Below are positions 47,578-57,632 of a stretch of 64,000 bases of DNA, in pieces. The stretch is from Brettanomyces bruxellensis (lineage: Eukaryota; Ascomycota; Pichiomycetes; Pichiales; Pichiaceae). The position numbers were made by a program, and so were the translations under genes. The notes beneath the pieces are model-generated. The model was not told where the DNA came from and did not search any database. It was given only the letters and a program-made list of their open reading frames with translations. How positions within the stretch are numbered: position 1 is the stretch's first letter; every line of letters begins with the position of its first letter. The stretch is from contig NC_054685.1 in NCBI RefSeq assembly GCF_011074885.1, positions 434,001 through 498,000 of the forward strand. Direction: 5' to 3'.

Positions 47578-48702
47578 TTAATGGTGGGAGTCACTGCTAT
47601 CGACAATTTCCCACGCTATATATTTTGACAATCTAGGAGATACAAGAAGAACTGTATCATTACAGCCATCCTCGGAGAAGCCGTGTGCAGTACTTTCACC
47701 ATAGCTGGTATTGCAATCTCGCACACCATACATTAGAAGAGCAAACCACGGCAACCCATTGCTTGATAGCAAATTTTGCAGTGTGGTGATTGTTAGTTCT
47801 GTGTCGATAAGCGCTCCTGAAAAATCAACCTTGAGCAACTTCGCTTCACTTTTCTTTTCCAGCAGACTTTTGTAGCTTGAAATGTAATCGTCCGTACTAT
47901 CGAATGGGAAAAGCTGCTGCCCGCCTATAGATGCATATGTGATCCATTCGAGAGTATCGGCAAGTGACGACATTCGATTTTCTTTATCAATTGATGATTT
48001 CCCGATAGGATCCACAAAAGCAGCATCGAGATCCGGAATATTGCACAATCCAAGGTCAATGGATCTGACATGACTCTGCTTTAACGTGCACGAGTCAACA
48101 AACCGCTCTAAAACTCGTTTGAGATTCAAAGAATCACAATTTCCGCAAGATATAAAATACCTATCTTTGACATTTTTCATATTCTCTGCATACCAGAACA
48201 ATCTGGCGGTGTTTTTATCGCGTTGCTTTAGCTGCTTATCCAATCCTTTGGTTAAGTCTATAGTAATGTCGTGAAATTGTTGATGAACAACGTTATTTCC
48301 CTGTGAAACCTGCGATTTCTTACCTTCAAAGCCAGACGACTGGTATGTGGGCTGTGTCAAACGCAAGTGTAATTGTCCTTTCGCTAAGCATAAAGTATCC
48401 TCATGTGTGATATCCCGATCAAGAAGTACCAGCTTTAAATATGGAATCGATGGTCCATCATCAGTTTCCAAATTTTCAACAGCAAGGAGGAACTGAAGTA
48501 TATTGTTCAAAGAAGCTTGTACCAAATAACCTGAACATAGCTCCTTATTTATTCCGTTTTTGTAGTGCGACGACTGCGTAAACTGCTTAGGAAACAATGC
48601 CGTCAGCTTACATATAAAATTATGCTGCTCTATACAATCGATTAATGCAGATGCATCGGATGGTAATGTGCCAATGTGAAGATGACAATGGGAAGGTTTC
48701 AT
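47578..48702 (-). CDS. RPP40-type RNase P/MRP subunit
   Basis: 374 residues from an ATG. The C-terminal half fits the Ribonuc_P_40 family: LADTLEWITYASIGG, a TELTITTLQNLL strand-helix, then GLPWFALLMYGVRDCNTSYG, which parallels the PWVTLSVQGFADSPVSW region of human RPP40, and a final DTVLLVSPRLSKYIAWE. The N-terminal half is less conserved. In human cells RPP40 is one of the finger-module proteins that wrap RNase P RNA for pre-tRNA 5' processing. To my knowledge S. cerevisiae has no recognised counterpart, so retention here is of interest. The match is from memory of the family. Confidence 0.65.
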   Translation of the reverse strand: MKPSHCHLHIGTLPSDASALIDCIEQHNFICKLTALFPKQFTQSSHYKNGINKELCSGYLVQASLNNILQFLLAVENLETDDGPSIPYLKLVLLDRDITHEDTLCLAKGQLHLRLTQPTYQSSGFEGKKSQVSQGNNVVHQQFHDITIDLTKGLDKQLKQRDKNTARLFWYAENMKNVKDRYFISCGNCDSLNLKRVLERFVDSCTLKQSHVRSIDLGLCNIPDLDAAFVDPIGKSSIDKENRMSSLADTLEWITYASIGGQQLFPFDSTDDYISSYKSLLEKKSEAKLLKVDFSGALIDTELTITTLQNLLSSNGLPWFALLMYGVRDCNTSYGESTAHGFSEDGCNDTVLLVSPRLSKYIAWEIVDSSDSHH

Positions 48703-48973
48703 TTGTCTATTATGAAATTCAATTTATTAAATGGTATGCCAAGCAAAGACGATGATGTATATATGCAATGCATGCACATGTACCTTCTATGAATATGTCT
48801 CAACAGAAACAAGAACAAATTCTGAAACCACGTAATCGTCTTCTAGCTTTAAACGAGGGGTCTGCACAATATTCGGCTTAAATTGGGGATGATATTGGCT
48901 CTAGTCTGGGGCTTCATATGGATAAGATTCAGAAGAAGTGAAGGTGAAGAAATTTCGATTCGCTAAAATGTGG

Positions 48974-48980
48974 CACGTGA
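48974..48980 (-). promoter_or_regulatory. MET2: Cbf1-type site TCACGTG
   Basis: The minus-strand reading is TCACGTG, the Cbf1-Met4-Met28 site found upstream of yeast sulfur-assimilation genes. It lies 1158 bases before the MET2 ATG but only about 270 before the divergent gene. Confidence 0.45.
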
Positions 48981-49195
48981 CTTGGGGTGAAATCGCGAAG
49001 TTATCGTCTACAAACTGAGATATATCATTTTGTGATAAGGATAAGTGAGAAAGAAGCTTAAGTTTAAGTTGCATCGATGCTTGAAAACAGTGGCATTGTA
49101 AGAGATAGCCTGATACAAGGTTGAAGAATTCAAAATAAACAGAGAGAACTGAAAATTGCCGAAAAAAAGTATCACCTGCTTTAATCGTATATGCG

Positions 49196-49205
49196 AAAAC
49201 TGTGG
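49196..49205 (+). promoter_or_regulatory. MET2: Met31/Met32-type site AAAACTGTGG
   Basis: Contains AAACTGTGG, the consensus for the zinc-finger recruiters of Met4. Together with the TCACGTG element 220 bases away this is the usual pairing at MET promoters. The distance to MET2 (about 930 bases) is longer than typical. Confidence 0.5.
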
Positions 49206-50137
49206 ATCGAAGATGCAAACAATAGTATTAGACGCCAGAAAAGAACGGCCAATTATAATGGGTATTTTTGCCAAACGGTGGACATTTGTTTAGGAGGGGG
49301 AAAATGGCAGGGTTATTGTATAGATTGGCACATTTTCTTAACAGCCTTGGCTTATTTTTTGTGGGTGAATCATCAAGTAGCATTTATACATTTATTAAGG
49401 ACTTGTAAGGCAGATATAGGGGAATCTTACATCCGAGAAAAACACACAGTACATGCAGAATTATGAGCAAAAACGAAATAAAATGAGAAACCAAAATTAT
49501 TCTTTTTGCGTGTAACAGTGGGGGATACGTGAGCTTGTATTTCACAATGATATTACAAGCCACATACATAATTGCGTAAGCATTATCAATAGTCTGGCAA
49601 GCTCTCTCACATGCTTGTCCGATTTTTGATTTTTTGGGTATATATAATTTTCTCAGATTTTTTTACAGTGACTAACTATTTTTTTCTCGCACTTTTTCTC
49701 CAGTTATTCCTTTTTTTTTTTTTTTTTTCGTTCATCCTTATCCGAATCTGCTGACTTGCATATCTGATTTTTCACTTTCACACACCAGGCTTATACCGTG
49801 AGCATAATCTTCACGCGGATCGTTCATTCAACTGACACAGATCTGGCAGAAAACAAGCTGGACACGGGTGTAACTTATTTCTGGTGGCAAAAGCGCTAGA
49901 TTCAAATACATAGAGCATACTGGCAGAGTCTAAACGAAGTCATTTGCAGGAGTCGTACAGAGCGAAACGGAAACAGCGTTTGTCGACAAAAGGACAACAA
50001 AGCACGTACAGCAGGCAGAGGCGAAAATCAAGAAAGGCTTTGTGGACAAGATTGGGGAAGCTTGCAGAGGTTTAAACAGTAAAAAGACACTTGAAAGTAT
50101 ACAGAAACACAGATCAAAGAATACGGGCGAGTCAGAC

Positions 50138-51664
50138 ATGGCATACAGAGAAGTCAATTTAGAGGAGGAGAATCCATTTTCAAAGCTTGTTACAGGGCAG
50201 ACGATCGTGGAAATCCCGCGGTTCGAGTTGGAGTGTGGCGAAGTAATTACAAAAGTGCCTGTGGCGTATAAGACGTGGGGAAAACTCAATAAGGAAGGCA
50301 GTAACTGCATGATAATCACGCATGCACTCACCGGGTCGGCGGATGTGTCCGATTGGTGGGGGCCGTTGCTAGGCAAGGGCAAGGCTTTCGACCCAAGCAA
50401 GTTTTTCATCATCTGCCTAAATTCTTTGGGCTCTCCGTACGGTTCGGCATCACCTGTGACGACCGATTGGGAATACGGCGGCCGATATGGTCCCGAGTTC
50501 CCTCTGTGCACTATCCGGGATGATGTGCGGATCCACAAGCTGGTTCTAGACTCGTTGGGCGTGAAGAAAGTGCCGATTTGCATCGGTGGCTCGATGGGTG
50601 GAATGCTAGCCCTAGAATGGATGTTTGTAGACGATGGAAAGTATGTAGAGAACGTGGTGGCACTCGCGACAAGTGCAAAACACTCTGCCTGGTGCATCTC
50701 CTGGGGAGAGGCCCAAAGGCAGTGCATCTATTCGGATCCCAAGTACAACGACGGCTATTATTTGCTGGACGACCCGCCTATAAACGGATTGGGGGCTGCC
50801 CGGATGGCTGCTTTGCTCACTTACCGGTCTCGCAACTCGTTTGAGTCCAGATTCGGTCGGCAGGCGCCAACTGAGAGGCAGAAGGCCAAGAGTCTTGGCA
50901 ACAGCCACCAAGAAACCGTTGAAAGCGACGAGTCGGCCATAGACGACCAATCTGCGGGCTCCAGTCTTGTCAGAGAGGAAAACTGGAAGGTGCACAACGA
51001 TGGGTCTGCCAGAAAGAAGTCTTTTGAGGAGTATCACTCCAGGGCCCCGTCAACAGACACCGTGAATGTGATTTCTGCCCAGCAAAACGACACTTTGGGC
51101 ACCAGCCCTGCTCTTGGCACCAACAAAACCAGCCCAACTGCCTCTTCCAGGTCTTCCCGCTCGTCTTCAGTGTCTGGGAGACGCCACAGAATGCCTAGAC
51201 ACTACTTTTCGGCCCAGTCGTACCTCCGGTACCAGGCAAACAAGTTTGTTGGCCGGTTCGATGCCAACTGCTATATTTCAATCACGCGAAAGCTTGACAC
51301 ACACGATGTTGGCCGTGACAGGCCTCAGTATGACAATGATGCAGCCAAGGCTCTCGAAAGCCGCAAGCAACCCACTATGGTGATCGGAATCTCATCGGAC
51401 GCTCTTTTCACGCTCAGCGAGCAGATATTCATTGCAAAGCATCTCCAGAACTCGACAATCCACAAAATCAACTCGAACGAGGGCCATGATGCGTTTCTCT
51501 TGGAGTTCAAGGAGATAAACGGCCTTATTCTGGATTTCGAGAATAAGCACTTGAAGAATATCATGCAGGCCGAGGGAAATAACGCGGAGTGGGACGATGC
51601 CAACATCAACGACGGAAAGAAGGAGAGTGTGTTTGGTGAGGCTGAGGATGTGGCTAGTTGGTGA
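50138..51664 (+). CDS. MET2: Met2, homoserine O-acetyltransferase
   Basis: 508 residues from the ATG at 50138 (486 in S. cerevisiae); the frame is open earlier but the family N-terminus begins here (MAYREVNLEEENPFSKLVTG). Alpha/beta-hydrolase fold: oxyanion region HALTGSADVSDWWGP, nucleophile elbow GGSMGGM with the catalytic Ser, then HSAWCISWGEAQRQ, and the catalytic His in EGHDAFLLEF near the end. The extreme C-terminus SVFGEAEDVASW is conserved. A polar, low-complexity insert at about residues 250-345 interrupts the fold as in other yeast Met2. The enzyme acetylates homoserine with acetyl-CoA, giving the acceptor for sulfide in methionine synthesis. Sulfur-regulon sites lie upstream. Confidence 0.96.
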   Translation: MAYREVNLEEENPFSKLVTGQTIVEIPRFELECGEVITKVPVAYKTWGKLNKEGSNCMIITHALTGSADVSDWWGPLLGKGKAFDPSKFFIICLNSLGSPYGSASPVTTDWEYGGRYGPEFPLCTIRDDVRIHKLVLDSLGVKKVPICIGGSMGGMLALEWMFVDDGKYVENVVALATSAKHSAWCISWGEAQRQCIYSDPKYNDGYYLLDDPPINGLGAARMAALLTYRSRNSFESRFGRQAPTERQKAKSLGNSHQETVESDESAIDDQSAGSSLVREENWKVHNDGSARKKSFEEYHSRAPSTDTVNVISAQQNDTLGTSPALGTNKTSPTASSRSSRSSSVSGRRHRMPRHYFSAQSYLRYQANKFVGRFDANCYISITRKLDTHDVGRDRPQYDNDAAKALESRKQPTMVIGISSDALFTLSEQIFIAKHLQNSTIHKINSNEGHDAFLLEFKEINGLILDFENKHLKNIMQAEGNNAEWDDANINDGKKESVFGEAEDVASW

Positions 51665-52359
51665 TAAGGCGGTGGCACGCACGCCACATTTATATAGGCG
51701 GAGACGAACATTTGTACAAACAGCACAGGTATATACTAATGATAGAGCTTATGCAGTGTGTGAGGTAGGAGTTTTGGTTGGCTAGTGGGAAATGTAGATA
51801 TACGAAGTAGTGATAAAATGTATGGCAGAATTTTGCATGGTAGTGGTTATGGAGTATGCAAAGGATAAATGCACAAGATGAAACGAATGCAGCGAAAAGA
51901 AATATGTAGATACAACAGTGGATAATGATATGTGGTGAAAGGGACATGACGCTGAACAGTGATGAAGAAAATAAGTATATGATGCAAAGCATATGGTGTA
52001 CAAAGTATATAGACTGGATCATATAGTGCACAAAGTATGTAGAACAGTTCATATAGTATAAGAAGGAGTGACATAGAGTAAAAGTATACAGAATAACCCA
52101 TATAGTAATACGATTAGATTTCCACAAGTACACTGGTGGTGGGTCAAATGTAAAAACTACATCACTCATCATATCCAAAGATCAAACTAAATAAATTACG
52201 TAGATAGCGCTACATCTTATAATTCAACGTTTAGGTACATGAGCGTGCAATGCATACCACAGTAAAGATGACTAATAAATGCAGAAAGCAGACATACAGA
52301 GACGCCAGCAAACAAAGTATATACACAAGTATACCAAAGCTTCACTCAGAAACAACTCC
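51665..52359. other. Convergent intergenic region (MET2-ATG26)
   Basis: About 700 bases between two gene 3' ends. Near 51990-52110 a loosely repeated CATATAGTxxACAAAGTAT-like phrase occurs about four times (CATATAGTGCACAAAGTATG, CATATAGTATAAG, CATATAGTAATAC). No gene supported. Confidence 0.5.
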
Positions 52360-55300
52360 TTATACCAGCAGCCATGATTCCCCATCCTCCGAAGTTACCT
52401 CGTCCAGCTTGCATTCAACTTTATCATCATCCGCAACTGATGCCCGTCTTTTCTGCAAGGACAAGTTCTTGGCGTACTTCATTTCGCTGTATATTGCAGC
52501 AATGGCATTTTGCACTCCGTTTTCTTTGCAAATCATCGACCCAATGGCCTCAGCCTTCTGCATTAGCCGGTTGTTGGTGGTGATTTCCTTTAAGGCAGAC
52601 GCCAAACTACTCACAGTCAACTCTTTCAAGGCTATTCCACAGCCTAGATCCTCCACCCGGTTCGCATAGAACTTCTGGTCTCCGAAAAAAGGTTTGATGA
52701 CAGTTGGAAGGCCAAATTTGAGCGACGCACCGGTTGTTCCAGAGCCTCCGTGATGTACGGCTGCGTCGATGCGTGGGAAAAGCCAGTCATGCGGAATAGA
52801 GCCGATGCTGAGGATCTCTGGTGGGAACTCGTCCATTCTACGAGATGTATCGCGAGGATTTTTGCTAGAATCAGTGCATTGGCTGTTTCCCTTACTCTTG
52901 CCACGCTCTGACCAGCCCTTATTCAACACACACCACACACCGGCCCTGAGAACGGCCTGCGTGATTACAAACGATATCTTGTGCGGGTCCTCCACTACAA
53001 TTGACCCGAAACCTATGTACACTAGCTTCTTATGGTTGCGCCTGGCATCCTTTATGAAGCTTTTGAGCTTTTCGGGTGGTTTGTAGTCATCGTGGCCCTC
53101 GTTTAAGAACCAATATCCGGTAACTTTGACCCACTCTGGGAAATCTACGCTTGGCGGAAATACAACCGGCGACATGTTGTACAAAAAGGGCACGGAATTC
53201 TGCTTTAGTGCTGCCAAAGTCGTCCGCGGAATGTGCAGAGTGTTCTCTCTCCATTTGTTCACCTGGGTCGACACTCCTCTCCAGTATCCGTTTTCAAAAA
53301 CAACGTGTGTCATGTAATTGTACGATCCGCCCAATTTCTGGTCGGGAACCATAAAAGCATTCGGATATGCCCGAGTCCGAGACCACGGCATAGTAAATGC
53401 CCTAAAGTATGCAATGCCAAGTGCCTCTGCAATATGGATACCGGAAAATGATGATGGAGACTCAATAAGCACGTCTGTTCCCTGGCAAGCCTTCCAAGAG
53501 GTGTCTAAAAGCTCGTTAATCCAGGATGAAAACTTGGACTTGGCCTCTCGCACAAACGAGTAGCTGATTGTCGGATGGCTCACCATTAGAGACATCAATT
53601 CGGACGGATCGCCGGCAATCGGTGCAAATTCCAACCCGTGCGACTTGATCCAGGGTTCGAACTCCCCATGGGTCACGATTCTCACTGAATGGCCTTCCTT
53701 TTTCAATGCCTTGCCTAGTGCTATATACGGCTGCACATCGCCCCTGGATCCAATTGTAAGCAACGTGAATCTGTAGTGTTTCAAGGGCTTGAGAACTGTG
53801 CGCTGTAAGGGATTATCCTCGATCAGAATTGGCACATCTGCCCCAATCTCGTCGTTCAATTTGCTTTCTACAAGTTTTATCCTGGCCGAGGTCAACGTTG
53901 GCGCTGACTCGGACGATTCGGGACTATTGGAGTGCGAGGCAGTGCTTGTACTTGCATGGCTGCCCTTGTAGCTTCTGTGTCTTCTTTTATCGTTATTTCT
54001 CATTCTATCTTTCTGCCGGAGAAGCTGGCACTCGCAGTCGTCACGTGCCTTTTCAGTTGAAAATTCAAAGAAAAGCTCCTCGTGGCCTTTTATTACCACC
54101 ACCAATCCGCAGTATCCGAACCGGAACCCCTTCTCTTTCGAGGCGTTTTCCAGAACTGTAAGTGGAAGAATCATCAGGGTATTCGAACCAGGAAGAGATG
54201 ACTGGAAACAGAGGTAGTCGGTACTGATGAACACTTTTCCATACACGGGGAGTCCTCTGAGACAGTAACCGTGATATATTGCTCTGAGTTCTTGATCGTG
54301 AAGCGAGAAAGCCTTCAAAAACCCGCTCTGCTTCTTCTCTCTTGCCGTCTTGTCGAAAATGTAGAATGGATCACCAACGAACTCAGACCCTACGTGAACA
54401 ATCTGCTGCTGCTTGTACGATAAATTCCTCGTGATTGTAGAAATTCCAGAGGCTGCAGCCTTCGATACACGCTGGAAAGTCGAACTTGTGGCTGAATCGG
54501 GTGATTGCACCTCTACGGACTCCGGCTGAGACCCATCCTTAATCTTTTTTGTCTCCTTCTGTATGCTTTCCGGATCTCGAATCATACAATTTGACGTCTC
54601 AATGCCTTCATTGATCTCCTTCATGAGCTCAGCCTTACGTTTCACAAACTGTGCACACTCCTCCTCATTTCTGCCATCTGTAAGTTTCACTCCGGCACGA
54701 TCCACAACATTTCGAATGTCTCCAGCCACTTTTGCGCCATCGGAAAAAAGCAAGAGAAAGTAGTCGTCTATGGCATAAGAGTCTGCATTCTCGATCACCT
54801 TGATTCGCAAATTCTTCGTCTCACCAAGAACTGTCGTAAGCTCAAAATCAAGAATGCTCCTAAGCGGTATCTTCACAATGGCTTGGTCCCCTTTATTTCT
54901 GCTTTGAAATATTTGTTTTTTGATTGCCGACACCCACGAACGGGCCGAGCTCATGCTGTCTGCCTGAAACCAGTATGCCTTTTTCGGTGTAAGGACTTTG
55001 AACCAGACCGGAGCACTCTCCGACGTTTTCTCCTTCCCTGTGCCGCTCTTTTTCGATTTATAGTATATTTCCGCTCTTAAGGCCGCCTTGAGGTCCAATA
55101 CCATATCTGGGAAGTACAAGTCATTGGAATGCGAAAACACAGAAAGCGTTCCTTCCTTCAAGATAATCCATCTCCGGTGTAATATTGCAGACTTCACTGA
55201 TAATGTTCCCTGCTGTATTATCTTCTCAGGCTGCCGTTTGGGCAAGTATGCTGAGAAAAACAAAAACTGCGTTGTGATGAAAAGGTGTCCTTGAAGAAGA

Positions 55301-56058
55301 ACATCACCCATTAACCAACAGTTGTAATCGGAAACAAACTCACAGTCATCGGGGATTTTAAACCGTTGTCTGAGCATCTCAGCAAACATTCTAGCCTTTT
55401 CCTTAGAAAGTAGTGGCTTGTGAATTGTAATGGACAGCTCGAGCTTACTCTTTGAAGCATTGCTCTTCGAGTATATTGTATTTTTACTTTGTTTTGTGCC
55501 ACCATAATCTGCAGCCTCACTATCTATGATTTCGTTTTCTTCCTGTTGTGCTTCCTGCAAATCCTCAAATCCAGCATAAACACTTGCAGTAGTGAGAAAG
55601 CCGGCAAACGACCTTGATATTCCCAATATGGAGGCCGATGCGTCTGTTGTCCTTCTGCTTCTTGTTGCAGATTTTATATCTAATTGTAAACCTCCTGTAT
55701 CACTGCTTACTTTTGTATTCACATCATCTTCAGATTGATTGGCTGCTTCTTTATCTCCAGTTTTTCCACCCCGCATAGGAGAAAGGGACGACCAGATGTG
55801 CGATGGGGAAAACGATAGTCTTGAAAATCTGGATTTTCCTTGCTTGTCCCTTCTTGAACGTCCATCTCTATTTGTTTTGGAAGATTTGTCATAATCATTG
55901 TCGTCTCCAATTTGAATAGAAGGAAAATCAACATTTAATAATTGTGAACTTGAATCTAGAGTTGAGCTGCTAGTATTATCAGTGACAACATCATTATCTG
56001 ACTGTCCTTGTATCACACCTGGACTTATATGCTTTTTATTTGTATTGAATACCGCCAT
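52360..56058 (-). CDS. ATG26: Atg26, UDP-glucose:sterol 3-beta-glucosyltransferase
   Basis: 1232 residues (1198 in S. cerevisiae). After a disordered N-terminus come a first GRAM domain (about 215-270, FVSDYNCWLMGDVLLQGHLF), a PH domain (about 270-400, ending KAYWFQADSMSSARSWVSAI), a second GRAM (about 590-660, GLPVYGKVFISTDYLCF) and a GT1-type catalytic domain from about 765 (LLTIGSRGDVQPYIALG) with the donor-binding signature HHGGSGTTGASLKFGLPTVI near 1100. The enzyme makes ergosteryl glucoside at membranes. In methylotrophic Pichia-type yeasts the GRAM domain binds phosphoinositide and is needed for degradation of large peroxisomes; in S. cerevisiae it is dispensable for pexophagy. Confidence 0.97.
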   Translation of the reverse strand: MAVFNTNKKHISPGVIQGQSDNDVVTDNTSSSTLDSSSQLLNVDFPSIQIGDDNDYDKSSKTNRDGRSRRDKQGKSRFSRLSFSPSHIWSSLSPMRGGKTGDKEAANQSEDDVNTKVSSDTGGLQLDIKSATRSRRTTDASASILGISRSFAGFLTTASVYAGFEDLQEAQQEENEIIDSEAADYGGTKQSKNTIYSKSNASKSKLELSITIHKPLLSKEKARMFAEMLRQRFKIPDDCEFVSDYNCWLMGDVLLQGHLFITTQFLFFSAYLPKRQPEKIIQQGTLSVKSAILHRRWIILKEGTLSVFSHSNDLYFPDMVLDLKAALRAEIYYKSKKSGTGKEKTSESAPVWFKVLTPKKAYWFQADSMSSARSWVSAIKKQIFQSRNKGDQAIVKIPLRSILDFELTTVLGETKNLRIKVIENADSYAIDDYFLLLFSDGAKVAGDIRNVVDRAGVKLTDGRNEEECAQFVKRKAELMKEINEGIETSNCMIRDPESIQKETKKIKDGSQPESVEVQSPDSATSSTFQRVSKAAASGISTITRNLSYKQQQIVHVGSEFVGDPFYIFDKTAREKKQSGFLKAFSLHDQELRAIYHGYCLRGLPVYGKVFISTDYLCFQSSLPGSNTLMILPLTVLENASKEKGFRFGYCGLVVVIKGHEELFFEFSTEKARDDCECQLLRQKDRMRNNDKRRHRSYKGSHASTSTASHSNSPESSESAPTLTSARIKLVESKLNDEIGADVPILIEDNPLQRTVLKPLKHYRFTLLTIGSRGDVQPYIALGKALKKEGHSVRIVTHGEFEPWIKSHGLEFAPIAGDPSELMSLMVSHPTISYSFVREAKSKFSSWINELLDTSWKACQGTDVLIESPSSFSGIHIAEALGIAYFRAFTMPWSRTRAYPNAFMVPDQKLGGSYNYMTHVVFENGYWRGVSTQVNKWRENTLHIPRTTLAALKQNSVPFLYNMSPVVFPPSVDFPEWVKVTGYWFLNEGHDDYKPPEKLKSFIKDARRNHKKLVYIGFGSIVVEDPHKISFVITQAVLRAGVWCVLNKGWSERGKSKGNSQCTDSSKNPRDTSRRMDEFPPEILSIGSIPHDWLFPRIDAAVHHGGSGTTGASLKFGLPTVIKPFFGDQKFYANRVEDLGCGIALKELTVSSLASALKEITTNNRLMQKAEAIGSMICKENGVQNAIAAIYSEMKYAKNLSLQKRRASVADDDKVECKLDEVTSEDGESWLLV

Positions 56059-57632
56059 TGTATGTTTGTTCTAAATAAAAGATGTAGCAACTAGTGTAAT
56101 ACTGACGAATATTCAAAGAGGAACTTATCAGAGATACAGTTGCTGCGCTCCACACTTAAATTGTACCGATATTGCTATATACTCTGGCACTGCCACAAAT
56201 AAGAATACAATTGGCATTAAATTTTGATGATGATATTTGCCCAAGTTGAAGAGAACAAAAATGAAGACAAAAAATAAATAGGAGAAAAATAGAGAAAAAT
56301 AAATTATTTATGATCGATCCGATTTGGATCTGATTTAGAGATAAATTAGATCAATTTTGCTGATAAATAAAAGAGCATCCCGTTTCAGCCGCACCAAGGT
56401 TGAAATCTATCTACTTCAAAATTTGATACCTAAGTCATTTCCTGTAGGCTTGCAAATAAGAAAATAGAGTTTTTGCCACAATTTATTATGTAAAACAAAT
56501 AATTGCACAATACTGAATGTTCACGGTATAATAATCATTGTCATCGGACATCGTCATAGTGTTTATCCATTAGCATCAACGGTCGATAGTCGCGTCGAAA
56601 TCGTATTTCAGCAATTAGACACAAATTACCTTTCTAACCTGTTCATTCTTTTAATGTGCATCTCATATATATTCCAAATCCGAAAATTTAACTGTTACGG
56701 GACCCTGCAAAATTCACATTTAGCAAGCAGAAAATATCTATCATAAATTGCTTTTTCGAATCAATGTTAATGGCTAGGTAGTTTGTGAGAGGTGCTTATT
56801 TTTTTTTTTTTTTTTTTTTTTTTTTTGTTGCTATCTTATCTGATAAATTTCTTTTTTTCGCATAGAAACCAAAATTAGGCATATTGGGAAAGGTGCGCTT
56901 TGATAGTAGGCAGGACTTGATGAATATCATGTCTCTTCTTAATGCCTTTATTATTTGTCGATCTAAGTTTTCAGATTTATAAATAAAGTTGCAAAAATTT
57001 ACTGTAAAGTGAAACCGTCAAATATTGGAGGGGGTACCACTTATCACGATAGTTAAAGTTCCAAGAAACTTTTAATATTTGAGGACAATAAAGACAACTT
57101 TGATACATTGCTCTAGTGATTGCAAAATATATCTTACTTAGATGATCAATATTTATGCAATTTTGCATTGATATTTTAAGTAAAAAATAGTAGCAAAACG
57201 TTTTTAATTTATCACCTTTAAGAATGCAGACTTCATTAACACTAATTAAGGTTCAGCTATGCAAAATACTCTGTTGTAGAAATGAATAGTCTCATATTCA
57301 GTTAAGTAAAAATACATATTAGTTACTTCATCTTCAAATTTGTGAACTAAAATGATTAAGAAATTATAATTAATTCTGAAGCGTCTTTATGATATATCTA
57401 GTAGCTGTGAGTTTTAGCAAAAGTAAACGAAATCTGCTCGAAAAGATGTTGATATTCAGCCTTATCTCAATTGTCCCCTAAAACTATCATGTCATGTATC
57501 CTATAAAGAAAAAATTAAAATCAGGATTGAAACAAGGGCCTCCCAAATAATTAGCATATAACATAAGCTACTGCCTTGACTTAACTCGTTGACACTTCTC
57601 ATGAGCAGTTTTATTTCTAACAATTTCATCAT
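56059..57632. other. AT-rich intergenic region upstream of ATG26
   Basis: 1.57 kb with a T28 tract at 56799-56826. No RNA or protein gene supported. Confidence 0.45.

Larger units (their letters stand above)
48703..50137. other. Divergent promoter region (RPP40-like / MET2)
   Basis: 1.4 kb holding candidate sulfur-regulon sites (listed separately) and a T18 run at 49711-49728. A 91-codon frame at 49191 overlaps one of these sites and is not called. Confidence 0.5.

Noticed and set aside
49191..49466. 91-codon ATG-started frame upstream of MET2
   Set aside because: It overlaps the Met31/32-type site, has no recognisable motif, and its length is within chance for this region.
50042..50137. 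N-terminal extension of MET2
   Set aside because: The frame is open but begins with GTG and has no ATG; the family N-terminus begins at the ATG at 50138.
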